Counted from the stretch's first letter, positions 1-8,504 are shown. The stretch: 46,200 bases of DNA from Modestobacter sp. DSM 44400 (GCF_900107175.1 NZ_FNOZ01000033.1:1-46200), one strand, 5' to 3'. The notes: generated by a model not told the origin, from the letters alone. A program made the numbers and translations.

Positions 1-611
1 CCTGACTTTGAGGCGAGTCGATCGCTGGTTTCGATACTCGGCGCTGTCACCGTCGGTTAGCAAGAACTCTGGTGTCAAGCCGCGGATGCTGGAGACGCCG
101 CGGACACGTGACGATGCGGCCTAACTAAGCGGCATTGGTACTGGCCCCTGCGCGCGGACCGGTAACCCTCGAGCTCGAAGCGCAGCGGCTTGCCGACGCG
201 GTACGGGTCCGCGGCGAGGGCCCGTACAGGAAGTCGACGACTGCCACGGCCACGGGTTCGGGGAGGTCACGCTCGAGCAAGCGGCGGGCGAGTCGGCGCA
301 GCGCCAGAGGTGCCCCGCAACGGATGCACGGTCCGCTGGTGGTGAGTGCTGTTGTCGGTCGTCCAGTGACCAACAGCTGCTGCGGCCGTCAGTTCCCCAC
401 CCATCCGCCGACCGCGCCGACTGCGCCGACCGCGCCATCGCGGCAAGCAGGACGCCCACGTGGCCGTCGGACGGTGGTTCCTGAGTCGACTGCACTCATC
501 CCTTCGGGGGACGCGCTGACGCAGTGTCACGGGCGAGGATGGACGTTCGTCGATGACGACCACGAGGTGGACCGGGTGGTCACTGCGTGGCAATCCGGAC
601 GGACGGTGACC
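1..611. other. Left edge without a confident gene
   Basis: This stretch holds no gene I can name. The first 100 bases look less GC-rich than the rest and have no long frame. A weak minus-strand frame at 125-373 is listed separately. A single TGACG at 109 and another at 517 are not followed by an 11-bp repeat, so no copy of the cluster's promoter motif is seen here. Confidence 0.5.
125..373 (-). CDS. Possible small CxxC protein, unassigned
   Basis: This frame of 82 codons starts with TTG. It reads like a short protein with a CIRCG pair (two cysteines two residues apart) followed by a leucine- and arginine-rich helix-like stretch and the segment VAVAVVDFLYGP. Third codon positions are mostly G or C, as expected for coding DNA, but the opposite strand is also open. 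No ribosome binding site is obvious. I do not recognise a family and list it only because the central 45 residues look protein-like. Confidence 0.25.
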   Translation of the reverse strand: MVTGRPTTALTTSGPCIRCGAPLALRRLARRLLERDLPEPVAVAVVDFLYGPSPRTRTASASRCASSSRVTGPRAGASTNAA

Positions 612-833
612 GTGGAGCACGACCGCAGCGCAGCGCTGCTCATCCGAGTGTGGCTCGAGGGCCGCACCGACGAGTTCCGCGGCCGGCTCACGAGCGTCTC
701 GACCTCGCTCGGCGACGGCGGAGTTGAGCGCACCGTCGCCGTGGCGTCCTTACCGGAGGCGGTGCTGGAGGCGGTCGGCTCCTGGCTGGCGCAGTTCACC
801 GGTGGGGCTCCCGGCTCCGGGGACGGCGGCTGA
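612..833 (+). CDS. Small VRVW-motif protein, copy 1
   Basis: This is a protein of about 73 residues from a GTG start. It contains ALLIRVWLEGRTDEFRGRLTS and ends in RTVAVASLPEAVLEAVGSWL. It is clearly homologous to the protein at 4943-5146 (LLVRVWIEGGSDQFRARLTS, then RTVAVASSPEAVSQAVRSWL) and to the N-terminal part of the one at 20917-21096. I chose the GTG at 612 because the start region V-(E/D)-(H/D)-D-R lines up with the GTG-GAC-GAC-GAC-CGG start of the other copies; the frame itself is open back to a TTG at 135. The pattern predicts a small soluble alpha/beta fold. The function is unknown. Unlike the other two copies it lacks a clear 11-bp repeat promoter. Confidence 0.6.
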   Translation: MEHDRSAALLIRVWLEGRTDEFRGRLTSVSTSLGDGGVERTVAVASLPEAVLEAVGSWLAQFTGGAPGSGDGG

Positions 834-928
834 CACGGGAACGGCCCCGCCGGTGCCGGGGCGGCCCCCGCGGTTGACCGTGCGGACACCTCTCCGCACT
901 GCGCGGTGATCCGCGGTCCCACCGGGCC

Positions 929-2128
929 TCACGGCACGCGCAACCGGGTCATCTCCCGTCCCAGAGCCAGGTCCACGGCGTCCCGGGACCGGTCGCTGAA
1001 CCGCCACAGCCGCAACGGGGCGCCTCGCCGGGGTGGGACCATCAGGGCCAGCGAGCCCAGCGGTGTGGCGGCCCCGGTGTCATGGTGTTCCAGGCCGGCG
1101 GTGTAGTGGATGCCGAGTGCATGATCCGGTTTGCGCACGATGCCCCCGCTCGTGCTCGGTTGTGCCGCCTCACGCAGCGCCTCGGTCGCCAGGGCGTGCG
1201 GGAATCCGTACTTCCCCCCGCCGCCGACGGAGGAGATGAGCGCGATCAACGGCGCCATCCGCTCGACCAGCTCGAGGTTGATGCCGTGCTTGGACGCGTG
1301 GTGGGAGACCTTCAGGACGTGCGCGCGCATCAGGTCGTCACCGCCGCCCGTGGGCGCGGTGAAGGTCTCTCCTCCTGACCGGGAGTGGAGCTGAGGGAAG
1401 TCGACGGCGGCCTGGGCCCAGGAGGTCGTCTGTGCGTCGGCTCCCAGCACCAGGGCCCACGGGTCGGCCGATCGCACCAGCAGCCGGTTGCGGGAGCCGC
1501 CGTCCGCGGGGTCGGGCTGCTCGACGACGCGCGTGGCGGGGTATTCCAGCTTCACGCTGATCGAGGAGTCGTTTATCTCCACGCCGTAGGTGTCGAACCG
1601 GTTGCGCAGCCCGATCCCGGGCGTGAGGACGGTCACCCGGACCGCGTCAATCGTCCGCGTCGTGCCGCTGGTCGGCTGGGTGTGCACGATGTCGGCGTCC
1701 TCGAGCGCCACCATCGTCTCGACGAACGCCGCGCTGGGATGGCGGTACCCGGGCTCCCAGTACTCGTCGACCTGTCCGCCGAAACGGCGCAGGAACTCCG
1801 GCATGCCGCCGATGTGGTCCGCGTGCGGGTGGGTGCCGACGACCAGCGGGAACAGCCGGGATGCGTCCGCCAGAGGCGGCAGCACCTCGGCCGCGGCCAG
1901 GGCATCGAGGAGACGGCCCAGCTTGCGGGTGGTCGCCACGTCGACCACCACCGCACGACGCCGGCCGGCGCGCTCAGGCAGCAGCAGGAGCTGGGTGTCG
2001 CCGTCGCCGACGTTGAGCAGGAAGTAGAGCAGCGAGTCCGGTGCCGCCCGACACTCCGCCGCGAACGTGCCGGCGCTGTCCGGCCGCAGCAGCGTCTCCG
2101 GGAGCTCCCACGCCGGCTCAGTCATCAT
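929..2128 (-). CDS. ComEC/Rec2-like metallo-beta-lactamase fold hydrolase
   Basis: This protein of 399 residues has the metallo-beta-lactamase signature HPHADH at residues 100-105, followed by IGG. Further family marks are LGAD near 228-231 and SHHASKHG near 275-282, the arrangement of ComEC-type MBL domains. No membrane segments or signal peptide are seen, so it is a free cytoplasmic MBL domain rather than a DNA channel. Such proteins hydrolyse phosphoester or similar bonds with two metal ions; the substrate cannot be read here. It is the last gene of a leftward unit with 2118-2675 and 2700-3692, and its start overlaps the end of 2118-2675 by 11 bases. Related stand-alone MBL proteins often sit beside caspase, CHAT or STAND genes in conflict systems, which fits this neighbourhood. 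Confidence 0.85.
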   Translation of the reverse strand: MMTEPAWELPETLLRPDSAGTFAAECRAAPDSLLYFLLNVGDGDTQLLLLPERAGRRRAVVVDVATTRKLGRLLDALAAAEVLPPLADASRLFPLVVGTHPHADHIGGMPEFLRRFGGQVDEYWEPGYRHPSAAFVETMVALEDADIVHTQPTSGTTRTIDAVRVTVLTPGIGLRNRFDTYGVEINDSSISVKLEYPATRVVEQPDPADGGSRNRLLVRSADPWALVLGADAQTTSWAQAAVDFPQLHSRSGGETFTAPTGGGDDLMRAHVLKVSHHASKHGINLELVERMAPLIALISSVGGGGKYGFPHALATEALREAAQPSTSGGIVRKPDHALGIHYTAGLEHHDTGAATPLGSLALMVPPRRGAPLRLWRFSDRSRDAVDLALGREMTRLRVP

Positions 2129-2675
2129 CGCCGTCCGGCCCCACGGAGTCCCGCCGCGGCGCCCGGGGGGCGTCGACGTCCTGCCGGCCGGCCAGTCCGA
2201 GCCGGCTCGCCTCGACGGCCGGCAGGACGGGGGACACCAGGGCGGAGTCGGCCAGCGCGGCCACTGTCCGGCCCTCCCGCGTGAGGTCGTAGACCGGCCC
2301 GTCCACGAGGTCGGCGATCGGACGGTCCCACTGCGGCGCCTCGTCCGGCTCCTGCACGTCGTGCACGGCCTGCGGCACGACGGCGGCGAACACGTCTCCG
2401 ATCCGCGGTGGCCGCTCCAGCCAGCCGCGGTAGAGGGCGTGTTCGAGGGCGTGGACGTCGACGGTGACCCCGCGGGTGCTGTCGTCGACGGCGAAGCGCA
2501 CCCTGCCCTGGAGGTCGGCCCACGGCCATGCGGACAGCAGCATGGTGGCTGAGGACCCCACGATCTCGTCCAGGACGAGATAGCTGAGCGTCCCGACGTC
2601 GGACTGGCTCCAGCCGTGCGCGCGCAGTGCCGCCGGCAGCCACGGGCGACGTACCTGAGCGGACGAGGCGGTCAC
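2118..2675 (-). CDS. Hypothetical protein, effector-cluster operon
   Basis: This is a protein of 185 residues with no family I recognise. The first 80 residues look like a compact alpha-helical domain (ALRAHGWSQSDVGTLSYLVLDEIVG), followed by a beta-rich segment and an acidic, proline-rich tail ending GPDGDDD. No membrane segment or signal peptide is seen. It lies 24 bases after the DUF2278 gene and overlaps the MBL gene start, so it is the middle gene of a three-gene leftward operon. It could be an adaptor or partner of the MBL protein, but that is only inferred from position. Confidence 0.7.
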   Translation of the reverse strand: MTASSAQVRRPWLPAALRAHGWSQSDVGTLSYLVLDEIVGSSATMLLSAWPWADLQGRVRFAVDDSTRGVTVDVHALEHALYRGWLERPPRIGDVFAAVVPQAVHDVQEPDEAPQWDRPIADLVDGPVYDLTREGRTVAALADSALVSPVLPAVEASRLGLAGRQDVDAPRAPRRDSVGPDGDDD

Positions 2676-2699
2676 GGTGTCCCTCTCGCGGTGGTCGAC

Positions 2700-3692
2700 T
2701 CAGAAGACCGTCGTGAGTCCGTCGTCCCTGGCCTGGTCTCTGGTGTACGCGACGCCGTCGACCTTGAGCCCGGCCGGGTCGAGCAGCGTGAGGAGTCCGC
2801 CGGAGTTGCCGAGCTGGACGGGGGCGGTCAGCCGGATGCGGGCCGCCTCACCGGCTCCGAGCGCCGTCCCGGCCAGGGGCATCCGGTGATCGGCGGAGTC
2901 CAGCAGTGCCCAGCCGTCGAGGTCGAGGTCGACCGCCAGGGTGTTCAACAGCGTGACCGTCTCCCGTTCCGGCGCCGGCCCGGGGCCGTTGACCAGCGCC
3001 GCGACGATGCGGACCCGGTGGTCGCCGTCGGACACTTCGGTCAGCGCGTGCCCGGTCGAGTCGTCGGTGTGCCAGGCCTGGCTCTGGAAGGCGAGGAAGA
3101 CGGCCACCGTCTGCCCCGCGCCAGGGAAGTGCAGCAGGAGGCCGCCGTCCTGCCAGACACCGTCGTCCTTCCGGAACTGCGCGGAGTTCCCCTGGTTCAT
3201 GTGCACGTCGTGAACGCCGTTGCCCGGCGTGAACCCGAAGACCTTGTCGGCCTTGCCGGCCTCGGGACCCCATCGCTCGCCGAAGGCGAACAACCGGGCC
3301 TCCGGGTCGTTGCGGGCCCGGCTGACGAAGTGGTCCAGCGCGTCGGCCAGGTCGTTGTCCGGTCCCGGCGCCGTCGCCGGCATCCGGCGCATCGCCGTGC
3401 GGTCGAACAGGTTGCCCCGGATGAAGTCCAGCGCCCCGCTCCCCGGTTGACCCGGCAGCGGGGTGAAGCCGTCGGGGAGTCGCAGGACGCCATCGAGCAT
3501 CGGATGGGTGAAGGCCTCGTCGGCGAGGTACAGCAGCTCCGAAGGGGACTGCTGGGACAGCACGTTGATCGCCACCCGGAAGGCGGTCTCCCCGCCCTGC
3601 ACCTGGACCTGGAAGTGCGGGCTGTCGGACCCGCCCTCCGACCGGGAGTCCACCACCCGGCCGGCCAGCACGCCGTAGTTCCGCAGCGGCAT
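2700..3692 (-). CDS. DUF2278 (YukJ-like) protein with lamin-tail-like C-terminus
   Basis: This protein of 330 residues starts MPLRNYGVLAGRVVDSR, the typical start of the DUF2278/YukJ family. The body contains the usual YukJ features, including HFQVQVQ, LDFIRGNLFDR and a later NGVHDVHMNQGN segment. The last 110 residues (from about VRIVAALVNGPG) are beta-rich with NTLAVDLDLDGWALLDSADHR and resemble a lamin-tail domain. I chose the ATG at 3692 because GAGAGGAG lies just upstream and homology begins there. It is the first gene of the leftward unit and follows the repeat promoter at 3736-3767 with a leader of roughly 40 bases. The biochemical role of DUF2278 is unknown. Confidence 0.8.
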   Translation of the reverse strand: MPLRNYGVLAGRVVDSRSEGGSDSPHFQVQVQGGETAFRVAINVLSQQSPSELLYLADEAFTHPMLDGVLRLPDGFTPLPGQPGSGALDFIRGNLFDRTAMRRMPATAPGPDNDLADALDHFVSRARNDPEARLFAFGERWGPEAGKADKVFGFTPGNGVHDVHMNQGNSAQFRKDDGVWQDGGLLLHFPGAGQTVAVFLAFQSQAWHTDDSTGHALTEVSDGDHRVRIVAALVNGPGPAPERETVTLLNTLAVDLDLDGWALLDSADHRMPLAGTALGAGEAARIRLTAPVQLGNSGGLLTLLDPAGLKVDGVAYTRDQARDDGLTTVF

Positions 3693-3735
3693 GGCCGCTC
3701 CTCTCGGTCCCGGACGGCACGGTCCGCTGGTCGTG

Positions 3736-3767
3736 ATCATGAGCTGGAGGCGTCACCGCCACGTCAC
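3736..3767 (-). promoter_or_regulatory. SARP-type repeat promoter for the DUF2278-MBL unit
   Basis: On the minus strand GTGACG occurs at 3767-3762 and again at 3756-3751, exactly 11 bp apart. Eight bases after the second heptamer (GTGACGC) comes CATGAT at 3741-3736, an nAnnnT -10-like hexamer. The DUF2278 start codon lies 44 bases further on. The layout matches ten other sites in the window. Confidence 0.75.
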
Positions 3768-3935
3768 CGTCCGACGAACGGCCGGTGAGGATCACGCCCA
3801 GGTGACGGGCCAGTGGCCGGATCCCGGGTACGGAGTGGTGGTCATGCTCGAGGACGACGCCGTGTGCCTGGAGGTCAGTGCGGGACACGACCGTTCGATG
3901 ACGACCGGTGATCCCACGCCGGGCAGCGTGCGGTC

Positions 3936-3951
3936 GTGACTGTTGCGTCAC
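3936..3951. promoter_or_regulatory. Inverted GTGAC palindrome upstream of the SARP gene
   Basis: GTGAC at 3936-3940 and GTCAC at 3947-3951 form an inverted repeat with a six-base spacer, 150 bases before the SARP gene. A looser direct pair (ATGACG at 3898, GTGATC at 3908, 10 bp apart) precedes it. The same pentamer is used as 11-bp direct repeats elsewhere, so this may be an autoregulatory site, but the geometry differs and the call is tentative. Confidence 0.3.
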
Positions 3952-4102
3952 GCAGAGTGCGGACGCAGACGTTCCGCCCGCACCGCATGCTCTGTTCGAT
4001 TGACAGCCGCACACGCGTGTCGAGACGATTTCGTCCCCGCAACATCGCCCACGGCCGCGTCTGTGCGACCGCCCGGTGGGGGCCACCAGGAGGTGGACGC
4101 TC

Positions 4103-4858
4103 GTGGACGCTGTTCAGACGCCGCGTGTGGCACTGCTCGACGGGTTCGCCCTCGAGCTGCGGCAGGCCGGGACAGTCCGGCCCTTGGACGACCTCCCGCG
4201 GGGAGCCCAGCGCCTCATCGCCCACCTCGGTCTGTGCGGTCGCCCGGGGCGCGGCGCGGTTGCCGGCCAGCTGTGGCCCGATGTCCCTGAGGACCATGCG
4301 CAGGGCAGCCTCCGGTCCGCCCTGTGGCGGGTGCAGAAGGTGGTCCCCGGGCTGATCGAGGTCTGTGGCGGCGCCCTGGGACTGGCCGCCGGGGTGCGCG
4401 TCGACGTCCGCGAGTTCACCGACTGGGCACGCCAGGTCATGGACCCCGTGGTCCGCGTGGACGCCGTTTCGACGCCGGACGTCGCGCTGCGCGGCGAGCT
4501 GCTGCCGGGGTGGTACGACGACTGGGTGCTGCTCGAGCGAGAGCGGCTCCGCCAGCTCCGCATGCACGCCCTGGAGGCGCTCGCGGACAAGTTGGCCGCC
4601 GCGGGGCGCTGCGGCGAGGCGGTGCAGGCGGCGTACGCCGCCGTCCGGACCGAGCCGTTGCGCGAGAGCGCGCACCGGGCGGTGGTACGCGTGCACCTCG
4701 CCGAGGGCAACATCGCGGAGGCGGTGCGCGCGTACACGGCGTTCCGCGACCTCCTGGGCGCAGAGCTCGGCGTGGAACCTACCGCCCAGATGACCGAGCT
4801 CATCGTTCGCGCCCACCTGCCGGTACGCCGCAGCGTGGTGCGCAGCCCGGTCCGCTGA
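4103..4858 (+). CDS. SARP-family transcriptional regulator (BTAD domain)
   Basis: This protein of 251 residues has the small-SARP layout. The N-terminal third is an OmpR-like winged helix (LIAHLGLCG, AVAGQLWPD, SLRSALWRVQK, then DVREFTDWA). The rest is a helical BTAD domain with GELLPGWYDDWVLLERERLR, a TPR-like repeat region (EPLRESAHRAVVRVHLAEGN) and AYTAFRDLLGAELGVEPTAQM near the end. There is no NTPase domain, so it is a short SARP like ActII-ORF4 rather than an AfsR type. I chose the GTG at 4103 because AGGAGG sits 9 bases upstream; an in-frame GTG at 4076 would put that site inside the gene. SARPs activate by binding 11-bp-spaced direct repeats next to the -10. The window holds eleven such GTGACGN sites, so this protein is the likely activator of the whole locus. 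Confidence 0.9.
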   Translation: MDAVQTPRVALLDGFALELRQAGTVRPLDDLPRGAQRLIAHLGLCGRPGRGAVAGQLWPDVPEDHAQGSLRSALWRVQKVVPGLIEVCGGALGLAAGVRVDVREFTDWARQVMDPVVRVDAVSTPDVALRGELLPGWYDDWVLLERERLRQLRMHALEALADKLAAAGRCGEAVQAAYAAVRTEPLRESAHRAVVRVHLAEGNIAEAVRAYTAFRDLLGAELGVEPTAQMTELIVRAHLPVRRSVVRSPVR

Positions 4859-4881
4859 CACGGAGCCGCCGGCGGCACCGC

Positions 4882-4914
4882 GTGACGCCCGGGTGACGCA
4901 TCCCCCGGAACGCT
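4882..4914 (+). promoter_or_regulatory. SARP-type repeat promoter for the second VRVW gene
   Basis: GTGACG at 4882-4887 and 4893-4898 are 11 bp apart. A -10-like AACGCT at 4909-4914 follows after a 9-base spacer. The GTG start of the small gene is at 4943. Confidence 0.65.
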
Positions 4915-4942
4915 GATCGCCTGGCTGAGTGGGCGGTGGGCC

Positions 4943-5146
4943 GTGGACGACGACCGGAACGGCGTGCTGCTGGTGCGGGTCTGGATCGAGGGCGGCAGCG
5001 ACCAGTTCCGGGCCCGGCTGACCAGCCCCGGTGCGGACGGGAGCGTGAGCGGCGAGGACGAGCGGACCGTGGCCGTCGCGTCGAGCCCCGAGGCCGTGTC
5101 GCAGGCGGTGCGCTCCTGGCTGGGCGCCTTCCTCCGCGGCCGCTGA
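4943..5146 (+). CDS. Small VRVW-motif protein, copy 2
   Basis: This 67-residue protein begins with GTG-GAC-GAC-GAC-CGG and carries LLVRVWIEGGSDQFRARLTS, a short acidic linker, and RTVAVASSPEAVSQAVRSWLGAF at the end. It aligns end to end with copy 1 at 612-833. It is small, soluble and without cysteines or membrane segments. It lies directly after the SARP gene and has its own repeat promoter, which suggests it is a regulated product and not just spacer. I know no function for the family; a small adaptor, chaperone or regulatory partner would be possible. Confidence 0.7.
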   Translation: MDDDRNGVLLVRVWIEGGSDQFRARLTSPGADGSVSGEDERTVAVASSPEAVSQAVRSWLGAFLRGR

Positions 5147-5304
5147 CCGGGGCCGCTGCTCAGCGGCCGTCGTCCGGGCTGCGGAGGAGCCCGACCGGCG
5201 GTGAGGGGCGGTGAGCCGGCCGAGATGGCATGCCGCACGCCGACGACCAGCGCCGGTCGGGACCGGTCCGAACGTCGGGGACCGGAGCGGGGCAAGGGGA
5301 CGAG

Positions 5305-5490
5305 ATGGCCGAGCCGGTCCGCGCCGTGCCCGTCATCCTCCGTGATCGGCACCGGTCGCGTGTCCGGGGCGCCCCCGCGGTGTCCGTCGACGAGGAGCCC
5401 CGGGCACAGCTGGACGACGCACTCGGCCCGGCCTTCCACCGCCTGGACGGGATGGTCAGCCGGACCATGGACCGGCTCGGCGGGAGGGCC
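5305..5490 (+). CDS. Doubtful short coding segment, possibly broken
   Basis: From an ATG at 5305, preceded by GGGGCAAGGGGACGAG, the frame reads like a real protein for about 60 codons (for example AQLDDALGPAFHRLDGMVSRTMDR). It then runs without a stop through the promoter at 5615 and on to 6159 as an arginine- and alanine-rich shadow. Either the gene ends through an unseen frameshift or the open frame is chance. The rest of 5147-5719 holds no other gene I can support, only the promoter at 5615-5646. Confidence 0.3.
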
Positions 5491-5614
5491 GGGGAGAGGT
5501 GCCCCCCGTGCCGCCCCCTGGCACGCCCGAGCTCCGACGCCCCGGCCGGGCTCGCGTCGGCGCGACAGTTGGTCAGCGTCGACGAGCCTGGTGCCCCCGC
5601 GCACTCAGCCAGTC

Positions 5615-5646
5615 GTGACGATCCGGTGACGCCGCGCGGCGACGAT
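5615..5646 (+). promoter_or_regulatory. SARP-type repeat promoter for the propeller-protein operon
   Basis: GTGACG at 5615-5620 and 5626-5631 are 11 bp apart. GACGAT at 5641-5646 follows exactly 8 bases after the second heptamer. The first gene of the operon starts at 5720. Confidence 0.7.
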
Positions 5647-5719
5647 CCTCCTGGAACGCCGGATCGACGGGATGCCCGCCGGAGGCGCCCGGCGCTGCCG
5701 AGCGAGGAGCGTGACCTTG

Positions 5720-5989
5720 ATGCCGCAGAAACCTGGACTGGAACGCCCGGGCGAGGGTGGGGGCGCCGCCGGGCGCCTGCGCCAGTTCGAACAGTCCCGC
5801 GGGCTCCAGCCATCCGAGGCGGAGCCCGGCGAACACGAGTCCGACGAGCGCGAGCCCGCCGAGCGCGAGTCGGACGCGGTCGAGCTGCACGAGGACGACG
5901 AGGACGGGCGGTCGGTGCAGCAGCGCGGGACCGAGCAGCGCGAACGGCAGGACCCGGAGCCACCCGAACGGGAGGACGGCGATGCGTAG
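5720..5989 (+). CDS. Small acidic protein with FExSRGL motif
   Basis: This protein of 89 residues starts at an ATG preceded by GAGGAG. Its N-terminus (residues 1-30) contains RLRQFEQSRGLQPSE; the remainder is extremely rich in Glu, Asp and Arg (for example ESDEREPAERESDAVELHEDDEDG) and should be disordered. The stop codon lies inside the start of the next gene (ATGCGTAG), so the two are translationally coupled. The motif F-E-x-S-R-G-L also occurs near the start of that next protein (LLAFETSRGLLG). The shared leader suggests a targeting or loading signal, or a chaperone-client pair. The antisense frame is hydrophobic, but only this strand has a ribosome binding site and coupling. Confidence 0.6.
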   Translation: MPQKPGLERPGEGGGAAGRLRQFEQSRGLQPSEAEPGEHESDEREPAERESDAVELHEDDEDGRSVQQRGTEQRERQDPEPPEREDGDA

Positions 5990-8492
5990 CCCCATCGAGC
6001 AGCCTGAACTGCAACGCACAGGTCAGGCGCGGGCGCCCGGTCCGCTCCCGGCCGGCGGCAAGCCGCTGCAACGGCTCCTGGCCTTCGAGACCTCACGCGG
6101 ACTGCTCGGCGACGGCGGGCCCGACGCGCCGGGCCCGGCCGCCGACCTGGGCCCGGTGACCCGCGCGGTCTCGGAGGACGTGGTCGACTGGGCACGAGCA
6201 CTGGCGGACACCAGGGTCGAGGCAGCACCTGCGGCCGACGTGACCGCCGGGGTGTGGCGGTCACTGGGACCGACGATCATGCACAACGGCCAGACATACG
6301 GACAAGGCACTGGTAACCGGGTCGACGTCTCCGGCCGGGTGGCGGCAATTGCCGTCGACCCCGGCAACCGCGCCCACCTGCTGGTGGGCGCGGCCGGCGG
6401 CGGGGTCTGGGAGAGCGTCGACCAGGGTGCCACGTGGGCAGCGCGGACCGACGGGCTGGAGACCCTCGCGGTCGGTGCACTCGCCTTCGACCCGCGCACG
6501 CCTGCCACGGTGTTCCTGGGCTCCGGCGAGGGCGACTTCTACTCCGGGCTCGGACAGGGCGTCTATCGGTCCTCCAACGGCGGGACCTCCTGGGCCCTGC
6601 TGGCGGGGGCCCCGTTCGTCGGGACCGGTTTCTTCCGCCTCGTCGTGGACCCCGGCGACAGCACGCGGCTCTTCGCCGCCACCCGGGCCGGGCTGTTCGT
6701 GTCCTCCGACAGCGGCACGACCTGGACGCGCCGTCGGACGGCGATGTGCTGGAGCGTGTCGGCGCACCCCTCGGGTGGCGCCACGGAGGTCCTGGCCGGC
6801 TGTACGGACGGGTTGTTCCGCTCCACCGACGGCGGGACCACCTGGACCGCAGTCGCACTGAGCGGCGTCCCGGCCACCACGCCGGGGATCCAGCGCCTGG
6901 CCGTCAGCCACGCGCGGTCCAACGGGGCCGTCGCCTGGGTGTGGGCGGCGACGAACCCGACGATGACCATCCCCGGCGGCACCCAGCCGACACCACGCCT
7001 GTGGCGCCGGGACACCATCGACGGCGCCTTCGGCACCATCGCCACCGACCCGGCCGTCCGAACCGGCCAGGCCTGGTACGACTGGCACGTCCACGCCGCC
7101 CCCAACTCGGACTCGACCGTGTACCTGGGGGAGATCAACCTGTTCCGGGTCGACCGCAGTGGCACCGGATGGGCGTGGACGAACGTGTCCAGCAAGGTCA
7201 ACGGCGATAGCATCCACCCGGACCACCACAGCTTCGCCTTCGACCCCCAGGACGGCAACGTCGTCTACGCCGGCTGCGACGGGGGCATCTACCGGTCGCC
7301 CAACCGCGGCACGAACTGGGCAGACCTCAACGACGGTCTGGTCATCACCGAGATCGAGTACCTGGCCCAGGACATCGGCTCCGCCTCCTGGCTGCTGGGC
7401 GGTACTCAGGACAACGGCAGCATCCGCTACACCGGGCGCCCCGACTGGGACCACGTGGCCGACGGCGACGGTGGGGACTGCGGGTCGGACACCGCCGACT
7501 CCCGCCGCGTCTACCACTCCTACTTCTTCATGGGCTACGACCGGTCCTCCGACAAGGGTCAGACGTGGACCTGGACGCCGACCGGCAGTCGCGACTCCAG
7601 CGTGTACGGGCAGCTGTTCTACCCTCCCCTGGAGGCCAGCGGCTCCACCGTCGCGCAGGCCGGCGAGAGCGTCTTCCTCTCCCGCAACAACGGGGCGTCC
7701 TCGACCGAGGTGGCCCTGCCGGGCCGGGCGGTGGCCTCGGCGATGACGCTGCCCTCACCCGACCGGCTGGTCGTCGGCACGACCGGGGGCCGCATCTTCC
7801 GGCTCACCTGGTCCGGCTCGTCCTGGGGCACCCCCGTGGAACTGGCGTCCCCGCGCGCGGCCTTCATCAGCGACCTGTTCTGGGACCCGGCGAACACCAA
7901 CCGCCTGTGGCTGACGTACTCCCAGGTGGGCGGCGGCCGGGTCTACCGGTCCGACGACGGCGGCTCGACCTGGACCGACCGTTCGGCCGGGCTGCCGGCC
8001 CTGCCCGTCAACGCCGTGGACGTGCACCCCGGGAACGCCGACCGGGCCTGGGTGGCGGCGGACAAGGGCGTCTACGAGACGGTCGACGGCGGCACGAACT
8101 GGACGACCATGTCGGCGGGGTTGCCGAACTGCATGATCACCGACCTCCTCTACCACCGGCACTCGGGTCTGCTGCGCGCCGGCACCCGCAACCGCGGTGT
8201 GTGGGAGCGGGTGATCGAGCAGGTCGTGGACCCCATCTGCCGGGTCCAGTTCACCGGCAACCTGGCAGCGCGTGAGACCCGGCGCTGGTTCACGTTCGGC
8301 TGGCCGGCGACCTGGCACATGGTCTGGACGGTGATGCCGACGACGGTGGCCACCGGAGCACCCGAGGTCTGGTGGGACGTGCACGTCGAGCGGGCCGACG
8401 CGCAGTTCCTCACCTACTGGATCACCGTCCGCAACCTGACCGCTCAGCCGATCTCGTTCGAGGGTCGGTACGCGATCCTCGGCTTCCGTTGA
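5982..8492 (+). CDS. BNR/Asp-box beta-propeller protein with C-terminal beta-domain
   Basis: This protein of 836 residues has no signal peptide. The first 60 residues carry the leader motif LLAFETSRGLLG. From about residue 85 to 735 there are repeated Asp-box motifs: VDQGATW, SNGGTSW, SDSGTTW, TDGGTTW, PNRGTNW, SDKGQTW, DDGGSTW and VDGGTNW. These mark seven- to ten-bladed sortilin/sialidase-like propellers. No catalytic sialidase set is evident, so it is more likely a binding or scaffold propeller than an enzyme. The last 88 residues (from FTGNLAARETRRWFTFGWPATWH) form a beta-domain that is repeated as the separate next gene. The start at ATG 5982 overlaps the previous stop. As a large soluble protein in an eCIS locus it is a good candidate for cargo or a surface-binding component, but this is inference. 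Confidence 0.8.
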   Translation: MRSPIEQPELQRTGQARAPGPLPAGGKPLQRLLAFETSRGLLGDGGPDAPGPAADLGPVTRAVSEDVVDWARALADTRVEAAPAADVTAGVWRSLGPTIMHNGQTYGQGTGNRVDVSGRVAAIAVDPGNRAHLLVGAAGGGVWESVDQGATWAARTDGLETLAVGALAFDPRTPATVFLGSGEGDFYSGLGQGVYRSSNGGTSWALLAGAPFVGTGFFRLVVDPGDSTRLFAATRAGLFVSSDSGTTWTRRRTAMCWSVSAHPSGGATEVLAGCTDGLFRSTDGGTTWTAVALSGVPATTPGIQRLAVSHARSNGAVAWVWAATNPTMTIPGGTQPTPRLWRRDTIDGAFGTIATDPAVRTGQAWYDWHVHAAPNSDSTVYLGEINLFRVDRSGTGWAWTNVSSKVNGDSIHPDHHSFAFDPQDGNVVYAGCDGGIYRSPNRGTNWADLNDGLVITEIEYLAQDIGSASWLLGGTQDNGSIRYTGRPDWDHVADGDGGDCGSDTADSRRVYHSYFFMGYDRSSDKGQTWTWTPTGSRDSSVYGQLFYPPLEASGSTVAQAGESVFLSRNNGASSTEVALPGRAVASAMTLPSPDRLVVGTTGGRIFRLTWSGSSWGTPVELASPRAAFISDLFWDPANTNRLWLTYSQVGGGRVYRSDDGGSTWTDRSAGLPALPVNAVDVHPGNADRAWVAADKGVYETVDGGTNWTTMSAGLPNCMITDLLYHRHSGLLRAGTRNRGVWERVIEQVVDPICRVQFTGNLAARETRRWFTFGWPATWHMVWTVMPTTVATGAPEVWWDVHVERADAQFLTYWITVRNLTAQPISFEGRYAILGFR

Positions 8493-8504
8493 GGAGGAGA
8501 CCCG

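Noticed and set aside
4114..5604. Long minus-strand frame of 496 codons over the SARP gene
   Set aside because: It is Arg/Pro/Ser-rich without any recognisable domain and covers the SARP gene and its promoter on the other strand.
5573..6019. Hydrophobic minus-strand frame that looks like a membrane protein
   Set aside because: It is the antisense of the acidic Glu/Asp-rich gene at 5720-5989, which makes hydrophobic antisense codons. The plus strand has a ribosome binding site, a promoter and start-stop coupling.
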